64,000 nucleotides of DNA from Histomonas meleagridis (GCA_020186115.1 WSYJ01000033.1:124001-188000); one strand, 5' to 3'; positions 39,644-49,389 are shown, numbered from the stretch's first letter. The notes: generated from the letters alone by a model not told the origin. Made by a program: numbers and translations.

Positions 39644-41704
39644 ATGGAGCCAAAATTCGAAGAAGTACTCGAAAAAGAATATCCACATCTCAAAGACAAA
39701 ATTTATGTCGACTATGCTGGTTCAATGGTTATGTGTAAATCCCAAACAAAACTATTAGCGGAATTAACAGCTGATTGTCATGCAAATCCACATTCCAGTG
39801 GACAAATTTCTCAACCAATATCAGACATGGAAGATCTTAGGTCCGTTGTATGTAATGTTCTTGGTACTAATCCAGGTGTTTATTCTGTAATTTTTACCCA
39901 AAATGCCTCACACTCAATTCATATTATTGGGGAATTATTTAAATGGGACGCCACCACCAAGTTTTCGTATTTATATGATAATCATAATAGTATTTTTGGT
40001 CTTCGAAGTTTTGCTGAAAGTCATAATACAAATGTTGAATGTGTTTTTGATTTTCCTACTAAGGATCCAAACCACCACCGCCAAGTCTTTGCATATCCAT
40101 ATCAATCCAATTTTAGTGGTCATAAGTATCCTTTATCATGGATTCCCAAATTCCAAGAAGATGATGGCATAGTAATTTTTGATGCCGCCGCTTCCACTGT
40201 ACCTGATCTTTCCACCTATAAACCCGATTTTATAGTACTTTCTCTTCTCAAATTAACGGGCGCGCATGGCGGAGTCCTTTTAGTTCGACGGGATAGGGTT
40301 CATTTACTTAACGATGCGCATCCTGCGGGTGGCACAGTTCTATTTTCATGTGCACGTAGTGGCGAATATAAACTTTTACCATTTCTTCATCAACAACTTG
40401 AAGCAGGTACACCTTCGTACATAGACTTAGCGCTCTCACTTGAAGGCTTTCGAGTCCGTCGCTTACTTGGAACCGAACAAGCAATATCACAACGTGTGAC
40501 TGAAATATCGGATTATTTTGCATCGGAACTTGAAAAAATGGAACATTCCAACGGACGGAAACTTGCCACGTTTGCTCCTCCGAGAGAAAAAGGCGATGGC
40601 GGAACAATTTCATTTAATCTCTATGGAACGAAAGGCGAATTATTAAGTCATTATGATATCCAATTTTGTTTTTCCGTGTTCGAAGTCATTGCGCGCTTTG
40701 GTGGGCATTGTAATCCTGGAGCAGGTTTTACGTCATTAGGATGGAAGCCAGAAGAGATCGCAGCATTAGGGAATGAGAATGAGAAAAGAGGAAAATGTAT
40801 TTCTAATTTATGCACAATATCATCAAGACCTGTTGGAACTATTCGTATTTCATTTGGTGCCACGAGTACAATGAATGATGCGGAACGTCTTTTATCATTA
40901 ATTAAGCAACAATTTCTAAATGATGGACCTTGTCCACCAGTTGGAAAGATTGTGTTACCATTAAAGATAATGAAAATATTCGTGTTTCCAATTGTCGGAG
41001 CTTTAGGCTTCGAAACTAACAATTGGGAAATTTCGGATTATGGACTTAAATATGATCGCGTATGGAAACTTGTCGGCCCCGATGGTAACTTAGCAGCCAC
41101 GACACATTTGACGCGTTTAATGTCACTTTATGCAAGTATTGATGAAGATAACAATGAACTTATCCTTAAATGTAATGACAAATCACTTAAAGTCAAAATT
41201 AATGACTTTAAACAAAACGAAAACGCACCAGATCGAGTTAAAGAACAAGGTTTAGTATACGATGAAAGTGTAAGCGACTTCTTGTTCGATTGCTTGGGCC
41301 GATATTTGTACTTGGTCAAGGTCAAAAGTCGTGAAGAAGGAAGAATGGCATTTTCGGCAATCACTTATGAAAGCTTGAAATTCCTTGGAGACGATTTCGA
41401 CTTGTTAAGGTTTAGAGCGAATTTGATCCTTTCGGGCGCGCCTGCGTTCACTGAAGAAGGTACACTCGACGGAAAGTTGTGTTTGCATGGATTGGAGATC
41501 GATAAATGGAAATGGAGAATCATATGCATGACAACTTCTATCAACCCAAAGGACCAAAGGATATTAAGAGAGCCTTTGAAGAAATTAACATACGAAAGAG
41601 GCAGAAATGGAGCTGTGACTTTCGGAGTGCTATTTAACGTTGATTGCCAAAAGAAAACTTATACGTTATCAACTGGAGAAGAAATAAATTACAAAGATAA
41701 ATAA
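39644..41704 (+). CDS. Molybdenum cofactor sulfurase-like protein (MOCOS/ABA3 type)
   Basis: 686 residues in two parts. Residues ~1-420 are a class V aminotransferase (NifS-like) domain: IYVDYAGSMVM, HANPHSS, the PLP region VIFDAAA, a candidate PLP lysine Lys203 in LSLLKLTGAHGGVLLVRRD, and a candidate sulfur-carrying Cys356 in RFGGHCNPGAGF, equivalent to the CNPGAC motif of MOCOS. Residues ~445-686 are a MOSC-type beta barrel (VGALGFETNNWEISDYGLKYDRVWKLV; DLLRFRANLILSG; CLHGLEIDKWKWRI). The whole order matches MOCOS/ABA3, which puts the terminal sulfur on the Mo cofactor. Length is shorter than the ~850 of animals and plants. No other Moco gene is in this window. Confidence 0.88.
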   Translation: MEPKFEEVLEKEYPHLKDKIYVDYAGSMVMCKSQTKLLAELTADCHANPHSSGQISQPISDMEDLRSVVCNVLGTNPGVYSVIFTQNASHSIHIIGELFKWDATTKFSYLYDNHNSIFGLRSFAESHNTNVECVFDFPTKDPNHHRQVFAYPYQSNFSGHKYPLSWIPKFQEDDGIVIFDAAASTVPDLSTYKPDFIVLSLLKLTGAHGGVLLVRRDRVHLLNDAHPAGGTVLFSCARSGEYKLLPFLHQQLEAGTPSYIDLALSLEGFRVRRLLGTEQAISQRVTEISDYFASELEKMEHSNGRKLATFAPPREKGDGGTISFNLYGTKGELLSHYDIQFCFSVFEVIARFGGHCNPGAGFTSLGWKPEEIAALGNENEKRGKCISNLCTISSRPVGTIRISFGATSTMNDAERLLSLIKQQFLNDGPCPPVGKIVLPLKIMKIFVFPIVGALGFETNNWEISDYGLKYDRVWKLVGPDGNLAATTHLTRLMSLYASIDEDNNELILKCNDKSLKVKINDFKQNENAPDRVKEQGLVYDESVSDFLFDCLGRYLYLVKVKSREEGRMAFSAITYESLKFLGDDFDLLRFRANLILSGAPAFTEEGTLDGKLCLHGLEIDKWKWRIICMTTSINPKDQRILREPLKKLTYERGRNGAVTFGVLFNVDCQKKTYTLSTGEEINYKDK

Positions 41705-41741
41705 AAATTAGTTAAATAAATATATTTATTATAATAATATT

Positions 41742-41831
41742 ATAATGTGTTATAGTTAAATAAATAATATCATAATGTGTTATAGTTATATAAATAATAT
41801 TATAATATGTTATAGTTATATAAATAATATT
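41742..41831 (+). repeat. Three 30-bp tandem repeats
   Basis: Three units built on ATAATGTGTTATAGTTA followed by AATAAATAATATY lie just after the Moco-sulfurase-like stop. Units differ at a few positions. They probably fall in the 3' untranslated or intergenic region. Confidence 0.75.
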
Positions 41832-41959
41832 ATTATAATATGCTTTTATTATATGTATTTATGGATTTCTTGGAGTATTTCGAAAGTTTTGCCAAATTCT
41901 CACCGGGATTTTTGACAGAATTCAATTCAATTCTGTAAAAAATGAAACTTTTTTATACA

Positions 41960-41998
41960 AACCGTCAAAACATAATTTTTGTACGAATTTTGACGGTT
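41960..41998. promoter_or_regulatory. Perfect inverted repeat before the VPS60 start
   Basis: AACCGTCAAAA (41960-41970) and TTTTGACGGTT (41988-41998) are exact reverse complements with a 17-nt spacer; the right arm ends 14 bp before the ATG at 42013. Each arm holds GACGGTT, a relative of the AAACGGT motif, so it may be a paired transcription-factor site rather than an RNA hairpin. Confidence 0.55.
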
Positions 41999-42012
41999 AG
42001 AATCATTTATAA

Positions 42013-42618
42013 ATGAGACGCCTTTTCGGAAGAAAGAAAGAAGTTCCACAAGGTCCATCACTCCAAGAAACTTCAGAACAACTTGGTGCAAAAAGTTCGC
42101 ATATGGATAAAGAAATTAATGAAATTAACGTGAAATTGGCAAAGATCACAAGGGATATGAAAAACCCTGCAAACAAGGGAAGACAAGCTGCTTTGAAAAG
42201 ACAAGCAATGATGCTTCTTAAGCGTAGGAAGATGCTTGAAGCACACCAAAATACTTTGGAAGGACAAAGATTCAATCTTGACCAAATCTCTTTCACCCAA
42301 GATCAAATCCAAACAACAATTCAAACAGCCAACACAATGAAGTCCACTGCTCAAACAATGAAAAAGCAAATGAAACAAATTTCAATCGAAGGTGTTGAAG
42401 ATACAATGTTTGACATGGAGGACATGCTTGAGGATGCAAACGAAATTAGTGGATTACTTGCCGGTGGTATCGGTGAACAATATGATGAAGGAGATCTTGA
42501 AGCTGAACTTGATGGACTAATGGAAGGAGATGACTTCTCTCTTGAAGGACTTGAAGGAGACACAGAAGCAACGACTTCAACTGAAGCAGAAACTGAGCCA
42601 CCAACAATTACATTCTAA
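42013..42618 (+). CDS. VPS60: ESCRT-III subunit VPS60/CHMP5
   Basis: 201 residues. The start MRRLFGRKKEVPQGPSLQE matches the MNRLFGxxKxxxPPPSLxD start of CHMP5. Then come basic helix 1-2 sequence (KGRQAALKRQAMMLLKRRKMLEAHQ) and the acidic C-terminal half with IEGVEDTMFDMEDMLEDANEI and DEGDLEAELDGL, matching CHMP5 'DQLEDMMEDANEI...DLEAELDAL'. VPS60 is an accessory ESCRT-III subunit that binds LIP5/Vta1 and regulates VPS4 in multivesicular body sorting and membrane scission. The tail is slightly longer than usual and Thr/Glu-rich. A perfect inverted repeat sits just upstream. Confidence 0.92.
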   Translation: MRRLFGRKKEVPQGPSLQETSEQLGAKSSHMDKEINEINVKLAKITRDMKNPANKGRQAALKRQAMMLLKRRKMLEAHQNTLEGQRFNLDQISFTQDQIQTTIQTANTMKSTAQTMKKQMKQISIEGVEDTMFDMEDMLEDANEISGLLAGGIGEQYDEGDLEAELDGLMEGDDFSLEGLEGDTEATTSTEAETEPPTITF

Positions 42619-42935
42619 ATTATCATTTTCATTTAATTTTTCTATTAAAATCAATATTTTTATTTGGTTGCAATGAAATTTTCTTTAAATTTATTTTGCT
42701 AATAACATTTTTTCAAGAAAATGTTCAAATATAATTTTATCAAATTACATAATAATATTTTATGAATACAAAAAATGAAAGCACACTGTTGTTCATATGA
42801 TAGTTTTCATGACTTAATAAGAAGAATTGCTTGGTGTGTTACAGAAAAATAAAAATGTTTTCCTAAATCAAAAAGTGCTTTTTGTTGAATGGTTTATTCT
42901 TAAGTTGAAGCAAACTAAAAAATTGGTTTGTAAAA
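42619..42935. other. Intergenic AT-rich stretch
   Basis: 317 bp after VPS60. No gene or clear motif is seen. Confidence 0.5.
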
Positions 42936-43382
42936 ATGAATTCTTCCATAACTTTCTCTTTAAACATAAACAAAAGGTTATCATCCATCCATAGGAGCGA
43001 AGAAAGAATTAAGGAATTGTTGGCATTGGATCTTGCTTTTATACAGAATATTTCATCTCCAAAATTAGAACTAAGCATGCAAAAAACAGAAAATCAAAAC
43101 ATTAAAAAATGGAAGTCTTGGATGATTAGACAAAAGCTTATTGAAAATAAAGCAGCTTTTGTTATTCAATCATTTTGGAAATGTACTAAAATCAATATTA
43201 ACAAAGATCTCCCAGTGGATTTGAAGCCAATTTTAATGAAAAATGGTAACGAATTTCAAATTATTGAGTTAAATGGAATATTTGATATAGGTGATCAAAT
43301 TACTAAAAATACATTAGATGAAATTTTGTCAATATCGGGAGATTATGAAGAAAATGATGAAGAGTATAATAGTTTAACTTAG
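42936..43382 (+). CDS. Small protein with an IQ-like motif
   Basis: 148 residues, family not recognised. The N-terminal half is Ser/Lys/Glu-rich and probably helical (RSEERIKELLALDLAFIQNI). Residues ~60-90 contain KKWKSWMIRQKLIENKAAF and VIQSFWKCTK, which resembles a single IQ calmodulin-binding motif (hydrophobic-Q-xxx-basic) though the central Arg-Gly is missing. The C-terminus is acidic (DYEENDEEYN). Calmodulin or EF-hand binding is a guess. It has a good ATG and clean ends. Confidence 0.55.
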   Translation: MNSSITFSLNINKRLSSIHRSEERIKELLALDLAFIQNISSPKLELSMQKTENQNIKKWKSWMIRQKLIENKAAFVIQSFWKCTKININKDLPVDLKPILMKNGNEFQIIELNGIFDIGDQITKNTLDEILSISGDYEENDEEYNSLT

Positions 43383-43718
43383 CGTTTTCAATAAAAATAT
43401 TTATATACAAACAAATTTATAATCTTTTCTCAATATATTTTGATTTTCTCAGATTAAGTAACACTAAGTAGAATATTTTATGCGAGTAATAATTAATCAC
43501 TAATATTAGTTTTATATAAAACATATGTATTATAAAATTAAAATTCTCTTGCTGTTACAATTTAAGTCATGAAAAACAATAATAAATATGGATTTTAATT
43601 ATTGCTTTTTTTAATGTCTTCTTATTAAAACTCGAGTCAAAGAAGTAATAACAACAAAATTATAGAACAAAATCCTTTACACTCATGAGTTTGAAAATAA
43701 AAAATCAAAAAAATTCTT
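43383..43718. other. Intergenic region before tRNA-Glu
   Basis: 336 bp, AT-rich. Near 43700-43715 an A run on the plus strand gives TTTTTTT on the minus strand just after the tRNA, a Pol III terminator. Nothing else is seen. Confidence 0.5.
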
Positions 43719-43789
43719 TCCGATACGGGGAGTCGAACCCCGCTCCCGTGGATGAAAACCACATATCCTAACCGATGAACGATATCGGA
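43719..43789 (-). tRNA. tRNA-Glu (anticodon UUC)
   Basis: 71 nt on the minus strand. The acceptor ends TCCGATA and TATCGGA pair perfectly. The D arm contains CATCGGTTAGGAT, the anticodon stem is TGTGG/CCACG around loop TTTTCAT with TTC at positions 34-36, and the T arm is GCGGGGTTCGACTCCCCG, which is also the B box. There is no intron. A T-run follows within about 10 nt on the minus strand as terminator. CCA is not encoded. Confidence 0.95.
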
Positions 43790-43842
43790 AGTTCATTTAC
43801 ATCAAATATTTTCGCATAAATTATTAACTTTTACAGGATCAG

Positions 43843-44175
43843 ATGAACTTAAGAAACGCTTCACCTTTAGTTTTTCCTGTTTTTGTTCAAAGGCCACACA
43901 TCGAAATATTTCCAAGAGGATCTAAGAATAACTCAATGCCAATGCTATCCTTAATGAATCGAAATGGATTTTTGAGGTTTTTGAATGATTGCTCAACATC
44001 AAAAATTGATCTCGATATCCCTGAATTGACAAAGGAAGAGGCATTAAGGGAAACAGACGAACTAGCTCCGAAATATGAGTTACTACCAGAGAACATTAAA
44101 CAGAAAATAAAGAAATATGTGGAAACAAAATTGGAGAAATTAACGAATTTGAATCTTTTTGCTGTAATTTTGTAA
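43843..44175 (+). CDS. Small protein of unknown family
   Basis: 110 residues from a clear ATG. The first third is hydrophobic-basic (LVFPVFVQRPHIEIFPRGSKN), the middle reads LSLMNRNGFLRFLNDC, and the last third is an amphipathic, charged helix (ELTKEEALRETDELAPKYELLPENIKQKIKKYVETKLEKL). No domain recognised. It lies 53 bp from the divergent tRNA gene. Even codon use and an intact frame argue for a real gene; confidence is moderate. Confidence 0.5.
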   Translation: MNLRNASPLVFPVFVQRPHIEIFPRGSKNNSMPMLSLMNRNGFLRFLNDCSTSKIDLDIPELTKEEALRETDELAPKYELLPENIKQKIKKYVETKLEKLTNLNLFAVIL

Positions 44176-44491
44176 AAATTCATTTGTAACTGATAACATA
44201 TGGTTTATCATATATAATATATATTCTTTAAAACGACATACGCAGAATGAAAAATAAAATTGATGAAATCTGAAAAAATCAATTATAACATTTGCTGCGT
44301 TTGTATGCATGCGCTGATGTATTTCTATTTTTTTATTATATCTTTTCCTGAATGTTTCACTTTTGATCAAACTCAATAAATTATTTCTCATTCATCAAAT
44401 CTATATTTTCAATTTAAGCGAGTTATTCTTGACAATTATTTTAATATTATTCTCAACAAAACATACATTTGCTTGGTAATTTTTCACGAAT

Positions 44492-44597
44492 TTATTGAAC
44501 AATTTCTACATGAGAATTTTTTGCTGCCAACTTAAGCGAAGTTTCAAATAAATGTAATAATTTCCAAATATTTTTTTTGAGTTTTAAACAATATAAA
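44492..44597 (-). pseudogene. Ankyrin relic: one terminal block plus the 3' part of the 80-nt insert
   Basis: On the minus strand 44542-44492 reads TSLKLAAKNSHVEIVQ and a stop, an ankyrin unit resembling the last block of the gene at 36060 (TALIFASKNGHIEIVK). Immediately before it lies AATATTTGGAAATTATT, the same sequence found in the 80-nt inserts of that gene. Upstream the sequence degrades into the 51-bp array. It seems to be the 3' end of a third ankyrin gene of this kind, cut off by the array. Confidence 0.6.
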
Positions 44598-44637
44598 TAA
44601 ATATAATTCAGAATAATTTAACATATTAAACCGGTGA

Positions 44638-45330
44638 GTATAAATGTCTCTAATGTAAAACACATGTAATTTCATATTAAACATGTAAGTATAAATGTCT
44701 CTAATGTAAAACACATGTAATTTCATATTAAACATGTAAGTATAAATGTCTCTAATGTAAAACACATGTAATTTCATATTAAACATGTAAGTATAAATGT
44801 CTCTAATGTAAAACACATGTAATTTCATATTAAACATGTAAGTATAAATGTCTCTAATGTAAAACACATGTAATTTCATATTAAACATGTAAGTATAAAT
44901 GTCTCTAATGTAAAACACATGTAATTTCATATTAAACATGTAAGTATAAATGTCTCTAATGTAAAACACATGTAATTTCATATTAAACATGTAAGTATAA
45001 ATGTCTCTAATGTAAAACACATGTAATTTCATATTAAACATGTAAGTATAAATGTCTCTAATGTAAAACACATGTAATTTCATATTAAACATGTAAGTAT
45101 AAATGTCTCTAATGTAAAACACATGTAATTTCATATTAAACATGTAAGTATAAATGTCTCTAATGTAAAAACACATGTAATTTCATATTAAACATGTAAG
45201 TATAAATGTCTCTAATGTAAAACACATGTAATTTCATATTAAACATGTAAGTATAAATGTCTCTAATGTAAAACACATGTAATTTCATATTAAACATGTA
45301 AGTATAAATGTATTTAATGTAAAACATTTC
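44638..45330 (+). repeat. 51-bp tandem array, 13 near-identical units plus a degenerate one
   Basis: Units start with GTATAAATGTCTCTAATG and contain CACATGTAATTTCATATTAAAC. Thirteen are almost identical, apart from one extra A near 45166-45171; the fourteenth (45302-45330) and the left flank (CATATTAAACCGGTGAG) are diverged. On the minus strand the unit is open in one frame and would encode a 17-residue repeat (DIYTYMFNMKLHVFYIR) over ~630 nt, but the single-base insert breaks it and no coding context supports a protein. High identity points to recent expansion. Confidence 0.92.
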
Positions 45331-45404
45331 CACATTCAATTTCACGTTCGGCATTTAGTCAATTCAAAGCTTTGTTTCACTAATTAACCGCCATTTGACA
45401 TTCA

Positions 45405-48400
45405 TTATTTCTGAGTGATGTTTTCTATTATCGGCTCCAGCGTTGATGCGTACAACATCAGCGCCGAGTTTACGAAGTTATGCACCGTTGCGAATCGTTT
45501 CACTCTTTCCTCCTTCAAGCTGTTGAAGTCAGTTCCTAAGTGAGCCTCTATTCTCCCTCCTATTGACAGCACCTCGTACAACGTCTTTTGCTTTGTAATC
45601 AACAAAATTGCTGCTGCGCACAATTGTACACCTTCTCCATACTCTTGTACAGCAGATTGGGGTGTCAAAGGGTTTTTCTCTCTATACGCTTCTATTAGTT
45701 CATATACGAACTCCAACACAGACCAAGAAGCTGCGAATCCTTTCATTGATTGTAAATCCAACAAATTATTAGAAACTTCATTGAAAACGTTTGCTGACTG
45801 AATGAAATTTGTGAAATGTTCCAAAGTAATATATAAAAATGGATGAATTACTTCGGTATCCTTTGGCATCCATTTAAATTCCTTTAACCAATTTTGAGTT
45901 GATTCTTGGAATTGTTTATCGAATATTTCATATATATCAGTTGCATGTATATCATTTTCTTGTAATTTAATTGGGTTTTTCCCTAATAAGAAAGTTACGA
46001 TTTCTTTTGTTGATATATTCTTTAATTCATAAGCTTCATCAATCATTTTACAGATAATAAATAAATTCCCAATACGTGACATACAACTTAATATATTTAA
46101 TACATCTCGATCTCCAACAAAATATCGATATGCACCTTCAAATCGATCAAATGCTTGATAACAACTTAAACCAATTGGCGCATCTTTAATACGAATAAGT
46201 TTTGCTTGAATAATTTTATAATAACTTAAAAACTCTTCACATAATTCATTTAATGTATTTAAGAGTTGTGAATGTAATATAGTAATAGAACCATCTTCTA
46301 AAAACCAAAATAATTCTCGAAAGTTTTCAGTGGTTACAAACATTGATGAATTAAAATAGATTTCTGCAATTATATAACCAATATTACCAATATATAAATT
46401 TGCAATATCAATGTTTGGTTGTTTCTTAGGGATTAATCGTGTTGGTGAATTTAACAAATAATAATCATTAAGTAAATTATTATTCATATGATCACTAACA
46501 TTAACTAATAATAATGATTGTAATGAATTAGGTGTATCCGTAGACATAACTCGACTTAATAAATCTTCAAATGGCATTATAGGTAACCCAAATCGTAAAA
46601 ATAATGAATGTGTATTCTTTAATATTTTTAATAAATTAGTGATGATTATTATTGATAATACTCCAAACTTTTCTGTTAAATCTATAATACGTGTAATTTC
46701 TTGATCAAAGATTTCATTCAAACGTTCTGCTATTAATGTCTTAGTATCAATTTGACATCCTAATAAATATAATTGATTTTGTTGTAATATATTTCCAATT
46801 TTAATAGCGGTGACACTTTCTTGTAAAGCACTTGAATTCGATAACTTTTTAGTAATTAAATCTTTCATAGAATTAGTTAAATAATGTATAGAAGCAAATC
46901 GTTTAATAGGATGAAATGCACTATCAGTAATTAATCGGACAATAGTCATTAAACAAATTTTTGCTTCTTCTTTAATTTCTTCATATATAAATTGAGACTT
47001 TAAATAACGTAATGAACATGAAGCTGCATCATCATAAATACTTAATGGATAAAATATTGCATTAGTTAATTCTGGGTTTTGATAATTCTTAATTGCATAA
47101 TCAGATAATATTACTGGTAATGAAGTAGTTACTGGGAAAAATGATACTTCATGTAAACCTAAATAATGTTCTTTAAAATATAAATTAGATTGATCAAATA
47201 CTATATCAATAGTATCTGGTAATTTTAACAAATATATAAAATATTTCGAATCTTCTAAAAATAATTCAAATTCTTTTTTGTCATCAGAACTTAATGGTAT
47301 TGATGAAAAGATTGAAGCCTTTGTTACAAATTCACTTTCTGGATTAATAATGTTTTGTAATTGGACTCGTAATAATTCAATTAATGATATATGTGGTGAA
47401 CAATCTATAGAATTAGGTCGAATCTTTCCATATTTCTTCTTCTCTTTAACCTCAAATTCTTCTTCATTAAAATTACCAATTAAACTTCGTAACTTTTCCA
47501 TGATTGCACCAAACGTTGTTTTGATTTTCTCATTACGTAATATTGAGACTGGGATTTTATTATATGCAAAGTTTTGTATATATTGTTGTATATATTTACC
47601 AATACATTTCATTAATAATGGTAAATTTAATTGTATTAATTCTTTTGTACTTCGTAATATACAAATTGTTAATAATAATAAGTTCAAATCATTTGTCAAG
47701 CCAATCTTCATAGATCGTTCAAATGGTGTCATCTTTTGTCCTTCTTCAGTATTCGGTGCTGCTGGTGGATTTGCTAATACTTGTGAAAGTTTTTGTCGGA
47801 CTGCATTTAATGTAGATGAAACATGATGTAATACTTTCGGTAAAAACTTAAATAATTTTTCACTAGCAATTGCAGAATTTTCATTTGAGATTAACTTGGT
47901 GATTAAATGAGATAATTCATTAAAGTTAACGCGTGATTGCTTTAATAATTCATCTAATGGTAATTGCTTATGATGTACTGGTGTAACATTTGCTTTGGGC
48001 CCAACTTCTGCTAATGCTGCTTTAGGAATGTTATATGTTATATCAGTAGCAAACTCAAAGAATAATAATAGGTTGGGATGACTCGTGACTAATTGCTTCA
48101 TTAGATAACGATGATCATCTGAAAAACCTTTGAAGATATACTTTCGTTTCTTCTTTTTAACATTTTGCATCTCGGCTGCTTCTTTTTCAACTTGCTTATC
48201 ATACACTCGATAAAAGAAAATTAATGCATTAAGATATGCATATAACATATCAGGTTCAATATATTCATCTTCATCAAGTTTTTGTCGAATGTATTTATAG
48301 AAGATGTTGAAAAGATTTAACATGTGATGTGAGTCATTAATGGATTTAAGCTCATTTAAGATGGTGTTACTGATTACTCGTGTGTCTGCTATCCACATAC

Positions 48401-49037
48401 GGACAATTTGGACATCTTTGGATAAATTTGGATCATCAACAAATTTCATAAAGGATGAAATATCATTCCCTAAACCTTTCTTGGATGGAGCTATTTGCTC
48501 TAACGCTGTTAATTTGAATAAAAGTATACAGATTTTGTCTATTAAGACATCGGCATAAAATCCTTTCTTCCAAAAATCAACATTGGCAAATAAACGAGCT
48601 ATGTCTTTCGAGATTTGAAGACATTCTTCTTGCTCTTCTTTAAGGAAATCAAGTAATGGATCAAGTAAAGATTTGGCAGCTGCTTTTGCTTGTGATGATT
48701 GAAATTCTGGTGGTGTCGTTGTGATGCCTTTAGACTGTTTAAGTTTTTCAATATAACTAAGGAGTGGACGTGACTTAGTACGAAGTGCATAAAATTTGGC
48801 TAAAAAAGAATCAATAACACTAATGTTTTTGGAAAATTGTTCAATCATTCCAATGCATTCGGAAGCTGGTAGTTCGGATTTTTTAGATAAATACCGATTA
48901 TATTCTTGTTCACTTGGATATCGAATGAATTCGGCAAGTGGGACAGATCGAGAAACTGTTTCTACAATTGGGTGCTTACTTAATGTGTTCCAATTGTTGA
49001 TTTCTTGTGGTGGAGGGATAGAAACAGGTGGAAGCAT
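45405..49037 (-). CDS. CYFIP/Sra1 subunit of the WAVE/SCAR complex
   Basis: 1210 residues, close to the ~1250 of CYFIP1/2 (Sra1/PIR121). It is all-helical. Family landmarks: a start near ETVSRSVPLAEFIRYPSEQEYN, a middle block FFPVTTSLPVILSDYAIKNYQ against CYFIP 'xPMELPWILTDHIL', IYDDAASCSLRYLKSQFIYEEI against 'LYNDSAHYALxRFNKQFLYDEI', LYLLGCQIDTKTLIAERLN against 'VQLLGRSIDLNRLITQRV', and the end WSVLEFVYELIEAY...YGEGVQLCAAAILLITKQK against 'WSAMQFVYC...FGDGLHWAGCMIIVLLGQQ'. CYFIP receives Rac-GTP and frees WAVE to activate Arp2/3, driving actin-based protrusion. Amoeboid trichomonads use such protrusion on host cells, so the role is plausible. The Rac-binding site cannot be judged by eye. Confidence 0.85.
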   Translation of the reverse strand: MLPPVSIPPPQEINNWNTLSKHPIVETVSRSVPLAEFIRYPSEQEYNRYLSKKSELPASECIGMIEQFSKNISVIDSFLAKFYALRTKSRPLLSYIEKLKQSKGITTTPPEFQSSQAKAAAKSLLDPLLDFLKEEQEECLQISKDIARLFANVDFWKKGFYADVLIDKICILLFKLTALEQIAPSKKGLGNDISSFMKFVDDPNLSKDVQIVRMWIADTRVISNTILNELKSINDSHHMLNLFNIFYKYIRQKLDEDEYIEPDMLYAYLNALIFFYRVYDKQVEKEAAEMQNVKKKKRKYIFKGFSDDHRYLMKQLVTSHPNLLLFFEFATDITYNIPKAALAEVGPKANVTPVHHKQLPLDELLKQSRVNFNELSHLITKLISNENSAIASEKLFKFLPKVLHHVSSTLNAVRQKLSQVLANPPAAPNTEEGQKMTPFERSMKIGLTNDLNLLLLTICILRSTKELIQLNLPLLMKCIGKYIQQYIQNFAYNKIPVSILRNEKIKTTFGAIMEKLRSLIGNFNEEEFEVKEKKKYGKIRPNSIDCSPHISLIELLRVQLQNIINPESEFVTKASIFSSIPLSSDDKKEFELFLEDSKYFIYLLKLPDTIDIVFDQSNLYFKEHYLGLHEVSFFPVTTSLPVILSDYAIKNYQNPELTNAIFYPLSIYDDAASCSLRYLKSQFIYEEIKEEAKICLMTIVRLITDSAFHPIKRFASIHYLTNSMKDLITKKLSNSSALQESVTAIKIGNILQQNQLYLLGCQIDTKTLIAERLNEIFDQEITRIIDLTEKFGVLSIIIITNLLKILKNTHSLFLRFGLPIMPFEDLLSRVMSTDTPNSLQSLLLVNVSDHMNNNLLNDYYLLNSPTRLIPKKQPNIDIANLYIGNIGYIIAEIYFNSSMFVTTENFRELFWFLEDGSITILHSQLLNTLNELCEEFLSYYKIIQAKLIRIKDAPIGLSCYQAFDRFEGAYRYFVGDRDVLNILSCMSRIGNLFIICKMIDEAYELKNISTKEIVTFLLGKNPIKLQENDIHATDIYEIFDKQFQESTQNWLKEFKWMPKDTEVIHPFLYITLEHFTNFIQSANVFNEVSNNLLDLQSMKGFAASWSVLEFVYELIEAYREKNPLTPQSAVQEYGEGVQLCAAAILLITKQKTLYEVLSIGGRIEAHLGTDFNSLKEERVKRFATVHNFVNSALMLYASTLEPIIENITQK

Positions 49038-49389
49038 TGCTTTTTGTCAAAAATTTAATTAAAATTACTAAATTGTAAATCTATCAAAAATTAGAAACCG
49101 GAATTTCAGCAAAGTTATTCGTTATCAAAAAGTCGAGAATTTCAGAACTTTATCCATTTTTCGGTAAAACGATAAAAGATTAGTAATGACAAAATAAAAT
49201 AGTATAAAAATTTACACTAAAGAAACAAAAAAACAAATGTTTTCTTAGTGTTTTAGACACAAAACTCTTTACTGAATGTATGTCAAAGGAATCAAGATCT
49301 TTGATCAAAGAAATTTTAATATGTTATAAATTAATTTATTTTCTAAAATCTTCTAAAAATGAATTGCTTAAATCTGTTTATTCAAGAAA
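49038..49389. other. Intergenic region with CGGTAAAACGATAAAAG
   Basis: 352 bp between two minus-strand genes. Contains AAACGATA near 49165, in orientation opposite to CYFIP. No gene is seen. Confidence 0.4.

Noticed and set aside
44638-45330. CRISPR array
   Set aside because: Units are directly adjacent with no spacers, and the rest of the window is eukaryotic nuclear DNA.
44544-45354. Long minus-strand open frames with a 17-residue repeat
   Set aside because: Produced by the 51-bp array; one single-base insert breaks the frame and the flanks are not coding. Treated as a repeat.
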